DNA of 64,000 bases from an uncultured Prevotellaceae bacterium (GTDB lineage: Bacteria; Bacteroidota; Bacteroidia; Bacteroidales; Bacteroidaceae), in the NCBI GenBank assembly GCA_900316265.1, contig ONCH01000001.1, positions 21,871-85,870 on the forward strand, written 5' to 3'. The translations under genes and the position numbers were made by a program. Shown one piece after another: positions 27,013 through 35,853 of this stretch (positions are counted from its first letter, which is position 1; each line of letters opens with the position of its first letter). A model generated the notes under the pieces. The model did no database searches. It saw only the letters and a list, made by a program, of their open reading frames with translations, and was not told where the DNA came from.

Positions 27013-29277
27013 ATGGATGAAGAGCAGAAGATACGAGAAGACGCAGACGAAAAACTCATAAACGACGCATTCCAACGACTGCTGGACAGCTATACTGCAT
27101 CGCGCCACCGTAAGAAGGTGGATATCATCACCAAGGCGTTCAATTTTGCACGCCAGGCTCACAAAGGTGTGCGCCGTCTGAGTGGCGAGCCTTATATCAT
27201 GCACCCCATTGCTGTGGCACAGATTGCCTGCGAGGAGGTTGGTCTGGGTTCCACCAGTATTTGTGCTGCCCTACTCCATGATGTAGTGGAAGATACTGAC
27301 TACACTACAGAGGATATTGAGAATATTTTCGGCCCGAAAATTGCACAGATTGTCGATGGACTGACTAAGATTTCTGGTGGTATCTTCGGCGAACAGGCTT
27401 CTGCACAGGCTGAGAACTTCAAGAAGCTGTTGCTCACCATGAGTGAGGACATCCGCGTTATCCTTATCAAGATTTGCGACCGTCTGCACAACATGCGCAC
27501 CCTGGAGTCGCAACCAGCCAACAAGCAGTACAAGATTGCCGGTGAAACGCTCTATATCTATGCACCGTTGGCTAACCGTCTGGGTCTCAACAAAATAAAA
27601 TCAGAATTAGAGAATCTCTCCTTCCAATACGAACACCCAGAAGAGTATGCTGCCATTAAGTCAAAACTGGCAAGTACCGAAGCCTCGCGCCACGAACTCT
27701 TCGATGAGTTCACTGCACCTATTGAGGAGTCGCTGAACAAGATGGGCGTAAAATACCACATCAAAGAGCGCGTCAAGACGCCCTACTCCATTTGGAACAA
27801 GATGCAGAACAAGCACGTCACCTTCGACGAGGTTTACGACATCCTTGCCGTACGCATCATCTTCACCCCCAACAACCGCGAGGAGGAAATCAACGAGTGC
27901 TTCAACATCTATGTCGCTATCTCGAAGATATATAAAAGTCACCCCGACCGTCTGCGCGACTGGTTGTCTCACCCCAAGGCTAACGGCTATCAGGCACTAC
28001 ACGTCACCTTGATGTCGAAACAGGGACGCTGGATAGAAGTGCAGATACGCTCCGACCGCATGGACGAGATTGCTGAACAAGGCTTTGCCGCCCACTGGAA
28101 ATACAAGGAAGGCGAGGATGTGGAATATACGGAGGACGAGACGGAACTCAACGACTGGCTCCGTACCATCAAGGAGATTCTCGATGATCCACAGCCCGAT
28201 GCGATGGACTTCCTTGACGCCATCAAGCTCAACCTCTTTGCATCAGAAATCTTTGTCTTCACGCCCAAGGGAGAAATCAAGACGATGCCTACAGGCTGTA
28301 CAGCCCTCGACTTTGCCTTCTCCATCCATACCTTCCTGGGCTCTCATTGTATTGGAGCCAAAGTTAACCACAAACTGGTACCACTGAGCCATAAGTTGCA
28401 GAGTGGCGACCAGGTAGAGATTATCACCTCCAAAGCCCAGCACGTACAACCTTCATGGATTAACTTCGTATCCACCGCTAAGGCCAAGGGTAAGATTCTG
28501 GCTATTCTGCGTCGTGACAGCCGTGAGTTGCAGAAGCAGGGTGAAGAGCTTTTCACTGAGTTCCTGAAGAAAAACAACATTGACGACATACCCAATGCAG
28601 CCGACCTGCTGACGGAATTCCATGATATTCGCAATCGTGACGAGTTCTTCCAGGCTATCGGCGAGAAAACCATCCTGCTGGGCGATAAAGACGTTGACGA
28701 GTTATTGGGCAAGAATGCTGCCGACAAGCGTGGCTGGCGCAAATTCGTTCCCTTCCTCGACAGAGGCAAGCAGAAGAAAGCTGCTGAAGACCAGACAGAG
28801 TTGTTTGTGGTTCCTGAGAAGTTCAACCGCAAGAAGCCTATCTATATTACCGACGACAACATCAAGCAATACCAATTTAAGCACTGCTGTCACCCCATTC
28901 CTGGCGACGACATTCTTGGATTCATCGACGGCAAGCATCAGATAGAAATCCATAAGCGTGCCTGTCCTGTTGCCGCCAAGCTCAAGGCAAGCTATGGCAA
29001 CCGCATCCTCGATGCTAAGTGGGACATGCACAAGAAGCTCTTCTTCGATGCTACTATTCGTATGCAGGGTATCGACCGCGTAGGCATGCTGCTCGACATC
29101 TCACAGGTCATCTCATCGCAGATGAATGTCAACATCCACAAGCTGACTATCGCCAGTGAAGAAGGTGTCTTCGACGGCACCATCGAGTTGCGCGTCCACG
29201 ACCGCGAAGATGTAGGCAACATCATAGGACAACTGAAGAAAATTACCGACGTCCAAGACGTGACGCAGATTATGTAA
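27013..29277 (+). CDS. relA: bifunctional (p)ppGpp synthetase/hydrolase (RelA/SpoT)
   Basis: The 754-residue product has the full Rel layout. The HD hydrolase domain keeps its metal ligands (YIMHPIAVAQIA and ALLHDVVEDTDYT). The synthetase domain has YDILAVRIIF and HPKANGYQALHV, then come a TGS domain (EIFVFTPKGEIKTMPTG), a conserved Cys-rich region (FKHCCHPIPGDD) and a C-terminal ACT domain. It should both make and destroy the stringent-response alarmone. It lies 34 bases after the transglycosylase gene. Whether it should be called relA, spoT or rsh is a naming matter; the intact HD motif argues for a bifunctional enzyme. Confidence 0.95.
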   Translation: MDEEQKIREDADEKLINDAFQRLLDSYTASRHRKKVDIITKAFNFARQAHKGVRRLSGEPYIMHPIAVAQIACEEVGLGSTSICAALLHDVVEDTDYTTEDIENIFGPKIAQIVDGLTKISGGIFGEQASAQAENFKKLLLTMSEDIRVILIKICDRLHNMRTLESQPANKQYKIAGETLYIYAPLANRLGLNKIKSELENLSFQYEHPEEYAAIKSKLASTEASRHELFDEFTAPIEESLNKMGVKYHIKERVKTPYSIWNKMQNKHVTFDEVYDILAVRIIFTPNNREEEINECFNIYVAISKIYKSHPDRLRDWLSHPKANGYQALHVTLMSKQGRWIEVQIRSDRMDEIAEQGFAAHWKYKEGEDVEYTEDETELNDWLRTIKEILDDPQPDAMDFLDAIKLNLFASEIFVFTPKGEIKTMPTGCTALDFAFSIHTFLGSHCIGAKVNHKLVPLSHKLQSGDQVEIITSKAQHVQPSWINFVSTAKAKGKILAILRRDSRELQKQGEELFTEFLKKNNIDDIPNAADLLTEFHDIRNRDEFFQAIGEKTILLGDKDVDELLGKNAADKRGWRKFVPFLDRGKQKKAAEDQTELFVVPEKFNRKKPIYITDDNIKQYQFKHCCHPIPGDDILGFIDGKHQIEIHKRACPVAAKLKASYGNRILDAKWDMHKKLFFDATIRMQGIDRVGMLLDISQVISSQMNVNIHKLTIASEEGVFDGTIELRVHDREDVGNIIGQLKKITDVQDVTQIM

Positions 29278-29305
29278 GACATACAAAAAACAAACTACTA
29301 CAGAA

Positions 29306-30262
29306 ATGAAATTACTACTATCATTGATCTGTACCATATGGGGCTATACCGCCGTTTATGGTGCCAATCCTTACGATAATCCTGACACTATCGTGGTGGC
29401 TCGCGACGGCACGGGACAGTTCCGTAATGTGAGCGATGCCATTGAGGTTTGCCGTGCCTTCATGGACTACCACAAGGTTATCTATATCAAGAAAGGTACG
29501 TATAAGGAGAAACTCATCATTCCTCAGTCGCTGACCAACATTGAGTTGTGCGGTGAGAGTCGTGATGAAACCATTATCACGTGGGATGATCATGCCAATA
29601 TCAACAAAATGGGCACCTTCCGCACCTATACCGTCAGAGTCGAAGGTAGTCAGCTTACCTTTAAGAACCTCACCATCGAGAATAACTCCGCACGTCTGGG
29701 ACAGGCCGTAGCGCTGCATACCGAGGGCGACATGCTGACGTTCATTGGCTGTCGTTTCCTGGGACATCAGGACACTATCTATACGGGTAATGCGCGCACC
29801 CGCCTTTACTTCAAGGACTGTTACATCGAAGGTACCACCGACTTTATCTTCGGACCCTCGACGGCGTGGTTTGAACATTGCGATATCTTCTGCAAGCTCA
29901 ACTCCTACATCACAGCGGCCTCAACACCTAAGGATGTGCCTTACGGGTACATCTTTAATAACTGCACCATCCGTTGTGCAGAGGGTGTCAGCAAGGTGTA
30001 CTTGGGTCGTCCTTGGCGCGACTACGGCTATACGCTGTTCATGAACTGTGACCTACCCCGCCAGATACGTCCTGAGGGCTGGCACCACTGGCAGAAAGAG
30101 CGTGAGGCGACAGCCCGCTATCTGGAGTATAACAACCACGGTGAGGGGGCTGCCACCACAGAGCGCGTCTCATGGAGCCGACAGCTGACAAAGAAAGAGG
30201 CCTCGAAGATTACCCCCGAGGCCGTATTTACCATTCAGCATGCTTGGAGTCCCAAGCCTTAA
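29306..30262 (+). CDS. secreted pectinesterase (carbohydrate esterase family 8)
   Basis: The 318-residue product has a short signal peptide (MKLLLSLICTIWGYTAVYGA) and the right-handed beta-helix of pectin methylesterases. The family motifs are present: GHQDTIY, DFIFG with its catalytic Asp, and LGRPW with the substrate-binding Arg and Trp. It removes methyl groups from homogalacturonan outside the cell or in the periplasm. It follows relA by 28 bases without an obvious promoter. Its stop codon ends one base before the stop codon of the convergent MerR gene. Other pectin genes are absent here except uxaC at 51005, which works further down in uronate use. Confidence 0.92.
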   Translation: MKLLLSLICTIWGYTAVYGANPYDNPDTIVVARDGTGQFRNVSDAIEVCRAFMDYHKVIYIKKGTYKEKLIIPQSLTNIELCGESRDETIITWDDHANINKMGTFRTYTVRVEGSQLTFKNLTIENNSARLGQAVALHTEGDMLTFIGCRFLGHQDTIYTGNARTRLYFKDCYIEGTTDFIFGPSTAWFEHCDIFCKLNSYITAASTPKDVPYGYIFNNCTIRCAEGVSKVYLGRPWRDYGYTLFMNCDLPRQIRPEGWHHWQKEREATARYLEYNNHGEGAATTERVSWSRQLTKKEASKITPEAVFTIQHAWSPKP

Positions 30263-30613
30263 CTACTGCAGAAAGTCCATTTGCCGTTTCAGCGCCTGCA
30301 GGTCGTTACGCACGCTGATGAGTCGTGTTATCACCTCAGCTTTGCGGTCAGCACCGTCGCGGTTGCTATTGATAATCTTTTTAGCGGCCGCCAACTTGAA
30401 ACCACGCACCTTCACTAGATTATGGATAAGGCGTATCTGCTCGATATCCTTCTCCTGATACTGGCGAATCTTGGCAGGTCCGCTGGTCTTCGGCTTCAGA
30501 TACGGGAATTCCTGCTCCCAATAGCGTAATGTACTCTCATTGATGCCGAACATCTCGGCAACCTCCTTGATGGAGTAGTACAGTTTCAAGTTTTTGTTCA
30601 GATTCAGTGCCAT
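30263..30613 (-). CDS. MerR-family transcription regulator
   Basis: The 116-residue product has the MerR winged-helix N terminus (YSIKEVAEMFGINESTLRYW) followed by the RQYQEKDIEQI wing and a C-terminal helix (about 85-116) likely to form the dimer coiled coil. There is no ligand-binding domain or metal-binding cysteines, so the signal is unknown. Small MerR proteins of this form are widespread single-copy genes in Bacteroidales. The gene ends back-to-back with the pectinesterase gene with no spacer. It starts 26 bases after the end of the lipoprotein operon upstream on the same strand. Confidence 0.87.
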   Translation of the reverse strand: MALNLNKNLKLYYSIKEVAEMFGINESTLRYWEQEFPYLKPKTSGPAKIRQYQEKDIEQIRLIHNLVKVRGFKLAAAKKIINSNRDGADRKAEVITRLISVRNDLQALKRQMDFLQ

Positions 30614-30638
30614 ACTCTTTCTGTGTTTCTTTGTTTAC

Positions 30639-31319
30639 TTATTCACGTACCGTAGATACCACGCGCTCCTTACCAGCAGGCCGCTTCTGGTCTTTGTCGA
30701 AGTTCAGACCGTACTTACCCTCCGGCATATCGCTGAGCACATAAGCCGTACAGCGGCGACCTGCAACAACCTTGTCTGTCGTTGCAGTATTTGCAGCAGT
30801 AGCAGCTACATCGAGCAGTGCGCCCAGCCACCCCTTGCTGCTTGTAGTCACACTGGTATCCAGCGTAATCTTTCCCTCACGCTGGTAGAGTGTCTGTCCT
30901 GTGACGCACGAGCGCAGGATATATTCCACCTCAACAGTCAGCGAACCGCCTATATTGCTGCGACTCCACGACTTGATGATGGTAAACATAGCGGCATCGG
31001 CACCCAGCACATTGCGGAACTGCGTCAGACTGCCTTCCAAGAACATTTCGGCATCGTAGGCACTCTCCGACTGGAACATCTCCATCGTCAGCATGGGCGA
31101 GAAGACGTAGTAGCCCTTTTCGCAGAGCGGTGTATACATCGTAGTATAGAAGAAGTCCTTGGCATCCACGTGGGTGGTGCGGTTGATGGGTGGCATCACC
31201 ACGATGCTGGTGGGTTTCTCCTCATACATTTTCGGATAACGGACTTCACGTGTGAGCGATGAGCTAGCACACGAGGCCAGCATCAACGCCATCAAAGCTA
31301 TAGCAATACAGTTCTTCAT
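30639..31319 (-). CDS. DUF799/GNA1162-family lipoprotein
   Basis: The 226-residue product has a lipoprotein signal (MKNCIAIALMALMLASCASS, Cys17). The body has VVMPPINRTTHVDAKDFFYT and GYYVFSP, which fit the DUF799 family; it also resembles CsgG-like proteins in using a nucleotide-fold-like alpha/beta core. It is the last of four genes that overlap each other by four bases (starts at 32945, 32004, 31660 and 31319). In other Gram-negative bacteria the same trio CsgG, DUF4810 and DUF799 occurs together, which supports a shared outer membrane complex of unknown cargo. Confidence 0.82.
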   Translation of the reverse strand: MKNCIAIALMALMLASCASSSLTREVRYPKMYEEKPTSIVVMPPINRTTHVDAKDFFYTTMYTPLCEKGYYVFSPMLTMEMFQSESAYDAEMFLEGSLTQFRNVLGADAAMFTIIKSWSRSNIGGSLTVEVEYILRSCVTGQTLYQREGKITLDTSVTTSSKGWLGALLDVAATAANTATTDKVVAGRRCTAYVLSDMPEGKYGLNFDKDQKRPAGKERVVSTVRE

Positions 31320-31660
31320 TTCTCCAGTTGTTTGATGATACGTGAAATAAACTTCTCCGACTCAGGATAGAGGGCAACCTCTTCTTTCAAGAGCTTCAGT
31401 CCTTCTGCCTTCTGACCAGACTTTACCAGCAGATAGCCATATTCAGCATTCACTCCTGGTGGCACCACCTTGCGGGCAGCATTCTGTCCGCTAATCACTT
31501 TCTTATACTGCTCCATAGCAGCAGCCAGTTTGTCGTCTGTGGTTCGCTTCGTATATTGATACGAAGCATCCTCAGAGTTGTACCATGAGTACAGCGCCTG
31601 CTGGCTTTCACATGCTGAAAGCGCCACAACGGCGACAGCAGCTAACAACAACTTCTTCAT
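31316..31660 (-). CDS. DUF4810-family lipoprotein
   Basis: The 114-residue product has a lipoprotein signal ending LSAC (Cys18) and the typical ALYSWYNSEDASYQYTKRTTDD start of DUF4810, followed by two short helices of TPR-like character. It overlaps both neighbours by four bases (ATGA), so its translation is coupled to that of the CsgG-like gene set. Function is unknown; co-occurrence with CsgG and DUF799 proteins is the main clue. Confidence 0.82.
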   Translation of the reverse strand: MKKLLLAAVAVVALSACESQQALYSWYNSEDASYQYTKRTTDDKLAAAMEQYKKVISGQNAARKVVPPGVNAEYGYLLVKSGQKAEGLKLLKEEVALYPESEKFISRIIKQLEK

Positions 31661-32004
31661 GGCAGATTGATAACTTTGGTTTCTTGATTCGACAGAAATA
31701 CTTCCTTATCATAGAGAGTCTTACCTTGGAAGCTGACCTTCAAGTGGCGACGGCCAATGCCTACGCCATACTGGAATCCCTTACGGTTGGCAACCTTGGG
31801 CTTGACAACCTTGGCGTCGAACTGTGTGCCGTCGATGTCCACCTGCACGGGATACTTGCCGTTGCCATAGGTCTCCAACGGACCAACAAAGACGAGATAT
31901 GCCTGATCCTCTACACCTGTCTGCATAGCGACAGGATAGTTGCTCTTACAACCTGCCAGCATCAGGGCAGCGAGAGCTATTGTACACAGTAACAGCTTCT
32001 TCAT
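31657..32004 (-). CDS. small lipoprotein of the CsgG-DUF4810-DUF799 operon
   Basis: The 115-residue product has a lipoprotein signal (MKKLLLCTIALAALMLAGC) and a mature part with beta-strand pattern (VDIDGTQFDAKVVKPK, RRHLKVSFQGKTLYDKEVFL), like a small Ig-like or PEGA-type sandwich. I do not recognise a named family. It sits between the CsgG-like gene and the DUF4810 gene and overlaps both by four bases, so it is an integral member of the operon and probably of the same envelope complex. Confidence 0.78.
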   Translation of the reverse strand: MKKLLLCTIALAALMLAGCKSNYPVAMQTGVEDQAYLVFVGPLETYGNGKYPVQVDIDGTQFDAKVVKPKVANRKGFQYGVGIGRRHLKVSFQGKTLYDKEVFLSNQETKVINLP

Positions 32005-32945
32005 TTCTTAATCTCCTCTATATAATATGTGTTCAACTTCGATGCATCAATAGGTGTAGTGCCGTTGTACTCCACAAAAGAGTACTCGGTTTCAGGAGTG
32101 TCACCGCCTGTACCCGTTACGGTAACGGTACCAACCTGCTTGCCAGGCAGTTCAATCATCATGCCCGACTGCGGATTCTTCACCTTCTTACCACGGGTCT
32201 TCACTGCAAACGTGTCGCCCTCCTTGACTCCCTGACTGGCACCACCTGCAATCATCTGGGCGTCAGCATCATAGGTCAAGAAGAAGGTGCGCCAAGGTTT
32301 GTCGGTACACTTGTTGATAATGTTCTCCACGAGCTGACCGATAGCCTCCGAGATGGCCTTGTCGCTCAGCGTAGCGTCGAAGTCGGCACGTCCACCAACG
32401 CCCAGAGTGCTTCTAGTGGTAATCTGTGCCTGACCCTTGGCCTCGTCAGAATAGACGATGAGACCTGTCGACACGTCAACCAGACGGATGGCGACACCAG
32501 CCTCCACGGTCTGCATCTTCGTAGAGGTGAAGACGCCCTCCTTGCCCGTGTTCTTACGACCAAACTCGGTAATAGAACCGATAATCAGATAGTCTGCGCC
32601 AATGGACTGCAGACCGCTCTCACCATTCTCGCTCTTCTTGGCTTCTTCCAAGAGCTGAGCCAGGTCGCTACGCTCCAGCAACAGGAACTTGCCCGATGCA
32701 GCCAGCTTAGCCGACAGAATGTCCAGTGCCTGCTTACCCATAGGGTCGTTCTCCTTGTCGTAGAAGACACCCTTGGCATACTGTGTTTCATTAGAGAAAC
32801 GGCCAATGGCCACCTTTCTCTTAATCGTCTTACCGTCAGGAACCTGCGTAGGCTTGGCAGACTCTACAATCTGCGTCTTACGCTGTGCCTGTGAACTTGT
32901 GGCAAGGGCTGCAAGCAGCACGGCCACACAAAGAATTCTTTTCAT
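32001..32945 (-). CDS. CsgG/HfaB-family protein
   Basis: The 314-residue product has a signal peptide (MKRILCVAVLLAALATSSQAQ) and the CsgG-type core: KVAIGRFSNETQY, SAKLAASGKFLLLERSDLAQLLEE, and GADYLIIGSITEFG. CsgG forms the outer membrane pore for curli subunits in enterobacteria. This protein lacks the lipobox Cys of CsgG, and no curlin or CsgE/CsgF genes are near, so it is more likely part of the CsgG-DUF4810-DUF799 type complex. It is the first gene of the four-gene overlapping operon and starts only 20 bases after trpS, so read-through from trpS is possible. Confidence 0.85.
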   Translation of the reverse strand: MKRILCVAVLLAALATSSQAQRKTQIVESAKPTQVPDGKTIKRKVAIGRFSNETQYAKGVFYDKENDPMGKQALDILSAKLAASGKFLLLERSDLAQLLEEAKKSENGESGLQSIGADYLIIGSITEFGRKNTGKEGVFTSTKMQTVEAGVAIRLVDVSTGLIVYSDEAKGQAQITTRSTLGVGGRADFDATLSDKAISEAIGQLVENIINKCTDKPWRTFFLTYDADAQMIAGGASQGVKEGDTFAVKTRGKKVKNPQSGMMIELPGKQVGTVTVTGTGGDTPETEYSFVEYNGTTPIDASKLNTYYIEEIKK

Positions 32946-32965
32946 AATAGGCTATTGTTTAAAAG

Positions 32966-34057
32966 TTATTTATTTCGGAACGCCTCTACCTGACTCTGAA
33001 TCAATTCCTCATCGTCAAAGTAGTTAATGCGCATGGCCTTACGTACCTCATCCATCGTCTGGGCGGCAGTCTCGCGGGCCTTCTCCGTACCCTTCTTCAG
33101 GATGTTATAGATTTCAGGGATATCCTGCTCCAACTCGTGACGGCGCTGGCGCATAGGCTCCAGGAACTCGTTCAGTATCTGGTTCAGGAACTTCTTACAT
33201 TTCATGTCGCCCAGACCGCCACGACGGTAGTGGTCCTTCAGCTCGTCCAGGTTCTGGTACTCAGGCCAGTACAGGGCAAAGTGCTCAGGCTTCGAGAAGG
33301 CATCCAAATAGGTGAATACTGCATTGCCCTCCACATGTCCTGGGTCGTTCAGGTTGATGTGCTCTGGGTCGGTGTACATCGAGCGCACCTTCTGCCAAAC
33401 GGTGTCGGCATCGTCGCTCAGATAGATGCAGTTGCCCAGCGACTTCGACATCTTCTCCTTACCGTCCGTTCCAGGCAGGCGACGGGCCGTAGCATTCTCA
33501 GGCAGCATGATGTTAGGCTCAACCAACACAGGAGCATACACCTGATTAAAACGACGCACCAGCTCGCGCGTCACCTCCAGCATCGGCTCCTGGTCCTCAC
33601 CGGCAGGCACCGTAGTAGCCTTGAACAGTGTGATGTCAGCGGCCTGGCTCACAGGATAACAAAAGAATCCCAATGGAATACTCTCGCCCTCGAAGCCACG
33701 CATCTTCACCTCTGTCTTCACCGTCGGATTGCGCTGTACACGGCTGACGCTGACGAGGTTCATCAGGTAGGTGGTCAACTCAGCCAACTCCGTTATCTGA
33801 CTCTGAATAAACAGCGTACACTTCTCAGGGTCCAGACCTGCTGCGAGGTAGTCCAGCGCCACATTAATAATACTCTGGCGAATCTTCTCAGGATTGTCAG
33901 CGTTATCCGTCAAGGCCTGTACATCGGCCATGAAAACAAACATCTTGTCATAGTCGCCAGCGTTCTGAAGCTCTACGCGACGACGCAGCGAACCGATATA
34001 GTGACCCAAGTGCAACTTACCTGTTGGACGGTCACCCGTTAGAATAATCTTTCCCAT
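32966..34057 (-). CDS. trpS: tryptophan-tRNA ligase
   Basis: The 363-residue product has the class I signatures [12 protein letters not shown] (HIGH type) near the N terminus and KMSKS in the second half, with the TrpRS-type [12 protein letters not shown] and [14 protein letters not shown] segments. It charges tRNA-Trp in the cytoplasm. It lies at the edge of the AT-rich island, downstream of its own promoter (minus-strand TAATTTTG at 34086-34093), and is followed by the CsgG-like operon. Confidence 0.96.
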   Translation of the reverse strand: MGKIILTGDRPTGKLHLGHYIGSLRRRVELQNAGDYDKMFVFMADVQALTDNADNPEKIRQSIINVALDYLAAGLDPEKCTLFIQSQITELAELTTYLMNLVSVSRVQRNPTVKTEVKMRGFEGESIPLGFFCYPVSQAADITLFKATTVPAGEDQEPMLEVTRELVRRFNQVYAPVLVEPNIMLPENATARRLPGTDGKEKMSKSLGNCIYLSDDADTVWQKVRSMYTDPEHINLNDPGHVEGNAVFTYLDAFSKPEHFALYWPEYQNLDELKDHYRRGGLGDMKCKKFLNQILNEFLEPMRQRRHELEQDIPEIYNILKKGTEKARETAAQTMDEVRKAMRINYFDDEELIQSQVEAFRNK

Positions 34058-34085
34058 TTTTTGTTACTTTTTGCGTTTCTGTTTG

Positions 34086-34093
34086 CAAAATTA
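34086..34093 (-). promoter_or_regulatory. -7 promoter element of trpS
   Basis: On the minus strand this reads TAATTTTG (TAnnTTTG type), 29 bases before the trpS ATG. It marks the boundary between core genes and the repeat-rich spacer. Confidence 0.6.
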
Positions 34094-34150
34094 CAAAAAA
34101 ACAGGCGAACCACCAACAATTCGCCCACTTTTCTTAACAATATCTGTCTC

Positions 34151-34207
34151 CCAAATAGCTATACCAGCTTCCAGATACAGCTATCTTAGCATCCAAATAC
34201 AGCTATC
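34151..34207. repeat. three direct repeats CCA(A/G)ATACAGCTATC
   Basis: Units begin at 34151 (shortened, CCAAATAGCTAT), 34171 and 34193, spaced 20 and 22 bases. They lead straight into the 34-base palindrome. Confidence 0.75.
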
Positions 34208-34216
34208 CTGTGTCTG

Positions 34217-34250
34217 TATTAGCCTAATACAGCGCTGTATTAGGCTAATA
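34217..34250. repeat. perfect 34-base palindrome
   Basis: Left half TATTAGCCTAATACAGC and its exact reverse complement meet at CGCG-free centre GC/GC. Related sequence (AGCCTAATA...TATTAGGCT) recurs twice at 62440-62508, so this is a dispersed intergenic repeat family. Confidence 0.9.
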
Positions 34251-34450
34251 ACAGGTGCTTATCAGCTGTATTTCTGAGCTATTGCATTATGTAGTGGACG
34301 CCGTGGGGGAAATTCTTGCAAAACATGTAACCTTTTAACATAACCCCCTTGAAACACCGATAAATAAAGGGCTCAGGGCATGTTAATAGTCGCTCAGACA
34401 TTTAACATGCATTTCACATTTATGTTAGAAGTATGTTAAATGTTTGCGAA

Positions 34451-34518
34451 ACATTTAACATGCCTCAAACCTCGATGTACAAAGGGTTTGAGGTATGCTA
34501 TGTTAATAGGTTAAATCT
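34451..34518 (-). repeat. dispersed 68-base intergenic element, copy 1
   Basis: The reverse complement of this stretch matches 63860-63927 at 63 of 68 positions. It contains an inverted repeat with arms based on CCTCAAACC / GGTTTGAGG. A further shared word, ATTTAACATGCATTTC, lies outside it at 34400-34415. Confidence 0.9.
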
Positions 34519-34537
34519 TTTTTTCATAAAAAACACA

Positions 34538-34566
34538 GCAGGCTGAAGCATGACAACTTCAGCCTG
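34538..34566 (-). terminator. terminator after the leucine-rich-repeat remnant
   Basis: GCAGGCTGAAG and CTTCAGCCTGC form a perfect 11-bp stem with a seven-base loop. On the minus strand it is followed by TGTGTTTTTTATG. It lies 27 bases beyond the stop at 34593. Confidence 0.85.
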
Positions 34567-34592
34567 CATAGCTTATAATCAGAATGGATTTT

Positions 34593-35853
34593 TTACTTCA
34601 CCACAACTTTCTTTATTGTTCCATCACTCATCTTGATGATGTTCAGGCCACGCTGAGGTGTAGCGATGCGCTTTCCGTCAATGTTATAGCGCTCTACAAC
34701 CGTAGGCTGTTGTGTGGCTGTTGTCACCATTATTTCTGTCGTTGGCTTGGGATCTTCATCTGTCAATGCCACAATATTACCAAAGTCTTTCCATTGTTCT
34801 GCGTTCTTATATGCTTCAACAGATGCGGCTGGTACGTGGAGCGTAGCATTTTTGTAATTAGATTCTACAAAGATGTCCTTACCAGTTTCTGGTACTTGTT
34901 CTGCATAGCAATACATGTCTGTTAGGCTGGTACACTTGTGAAATGCGCTATCATCGACACATGTCAAATTGCTGGAAATTGTGACAGAAGTAAGTTTTTC
35001 ACTCTCTGCAAAGGCGATATATGCTATCTTCTTTATACCTTCTCCTAAATCATACTCTTTAACCTGCTTGCCAAAACAACTCATTAATATGTAGAACTGG
35101 TCACCATCTCTTTGATACCACCTCATTGCTATTAACCTCAACTTTGGTTAAATAATTACAGTTTTGGAATGCAAATAAATGGATACATTTCACACTTTGA
35201 GGAATGGTAATGGAAGATAATTTACAACCATAGAAGGCCCATTGTCCGATGTATGTCAGATTGTTAGACAATTTGACGGAAGAAAGCCGACTTAACCTAA
35301 AAGCACTATTTCCAATAGTTGTAACGTTGTCGGACATTTTGACAGAGGTTAGATTACAATCGATAAATGCACAATCACCTATGCTTGTTACTTCATCTCC
35401 AATGATTAATTCTTCAATGTTAAATGCGCCATCAAAAAGTGATCCAACATTAGATTCATTGAAATTATAGTTTTTAGATACTATAGCATTGCTGTTTATC
35501 TCAACAGTTTTCAAATTGTCACATTCACTAAAAACATAATATCCAATACTTTCTACACTCTTACCGATATAAATGTAGCTTAAAGCCTTACACTTTCCAA
35601 ATGCATTACTTTCGATACTAGTAACTTCATCTGGAATAACAATACTAGTTATGCCTGACCCCAAGAATGCTGAGTTTCCAATGGATGTTACGCTACTGGG
35701 AATAATAGTGCCGTTACATCCATACAATAATTTGTTGCTGGCTGTCCCAATAATAGCATTACAATTTTCACGAGAGTCGTAATTAGGATTTCCTTCTTCT
35801 ATAACTATTGAGTTTAGGCTACTACAGCGTTCGTATTTGCAAGTGGGTTTATA
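34593..35853 (-). pseudogene. BspA-like leucine-rich-repeat (LRR_5) protein, 5'-truncated and frameshifted
   Basis: Two overlapping frames encode one protein. The upstream part (35853 down to 35101) has at least six LRR_5 units with the TSIGxxAF pattern and ends in EVVSKRW-stop. The downstream part (35141 to 34593) continues the repeats (KEYDLGEGIKKIAYIAF) and ends in a C-terminal sorting tail (YNIDGKRI...GLNIIKMSDGT...VVVK). The change of frame at about 35115 fits one extra base. At the 5' side the frame is closed by TGA at 35854-35856, with recognisable repeat sequence (SLNSIVIEEGNPNYDS) running right up to it and no signal peptide, so the N terminus is lost. Intact relatives are secreted surface proteins. 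A sequencing error could explain the frameshift but not the missing start. Confidence 0.82.

Larger units (their letters stand above)
34094..34537. other. repeat- and palindrome-rich intergenic region, no gene seen
   Basis: The stretch from the trpS promoter to the terminator of the leucine-rich-repeat remnant has no credible reading frame. It holds short direct repeats (34151-34207), a perfect 34-base palindrome (34217-34250), many copies of the word TTTAACATG or its complement, and one copy of a dispersed 68-base element (34451-34518). It is the left edge of the AT-rich island. Confidence 0.7.

Noticed and set aside
32001-32945. Curli secretion system
   Set aside because: Only the CsgG-like pore is present. 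There are no curlin, CsgE or CsgF genes, and the companions are DUF4810- and DUF799-type proteins.
34094-34537. CRISPR array
   Set aside because: The repeats at 34151-34207 are short, few and imperfect, with no constant spacer pattern, and no cas genes are present in the window.
34593-35727. Two separate leucine-rich-repeat genes
   Set aside because: The two frames overlap by 41 bases, share one repeat pattern, and only the second has the sorting tail; neither has a signal peptide. One frameshifted gene explains all of this.
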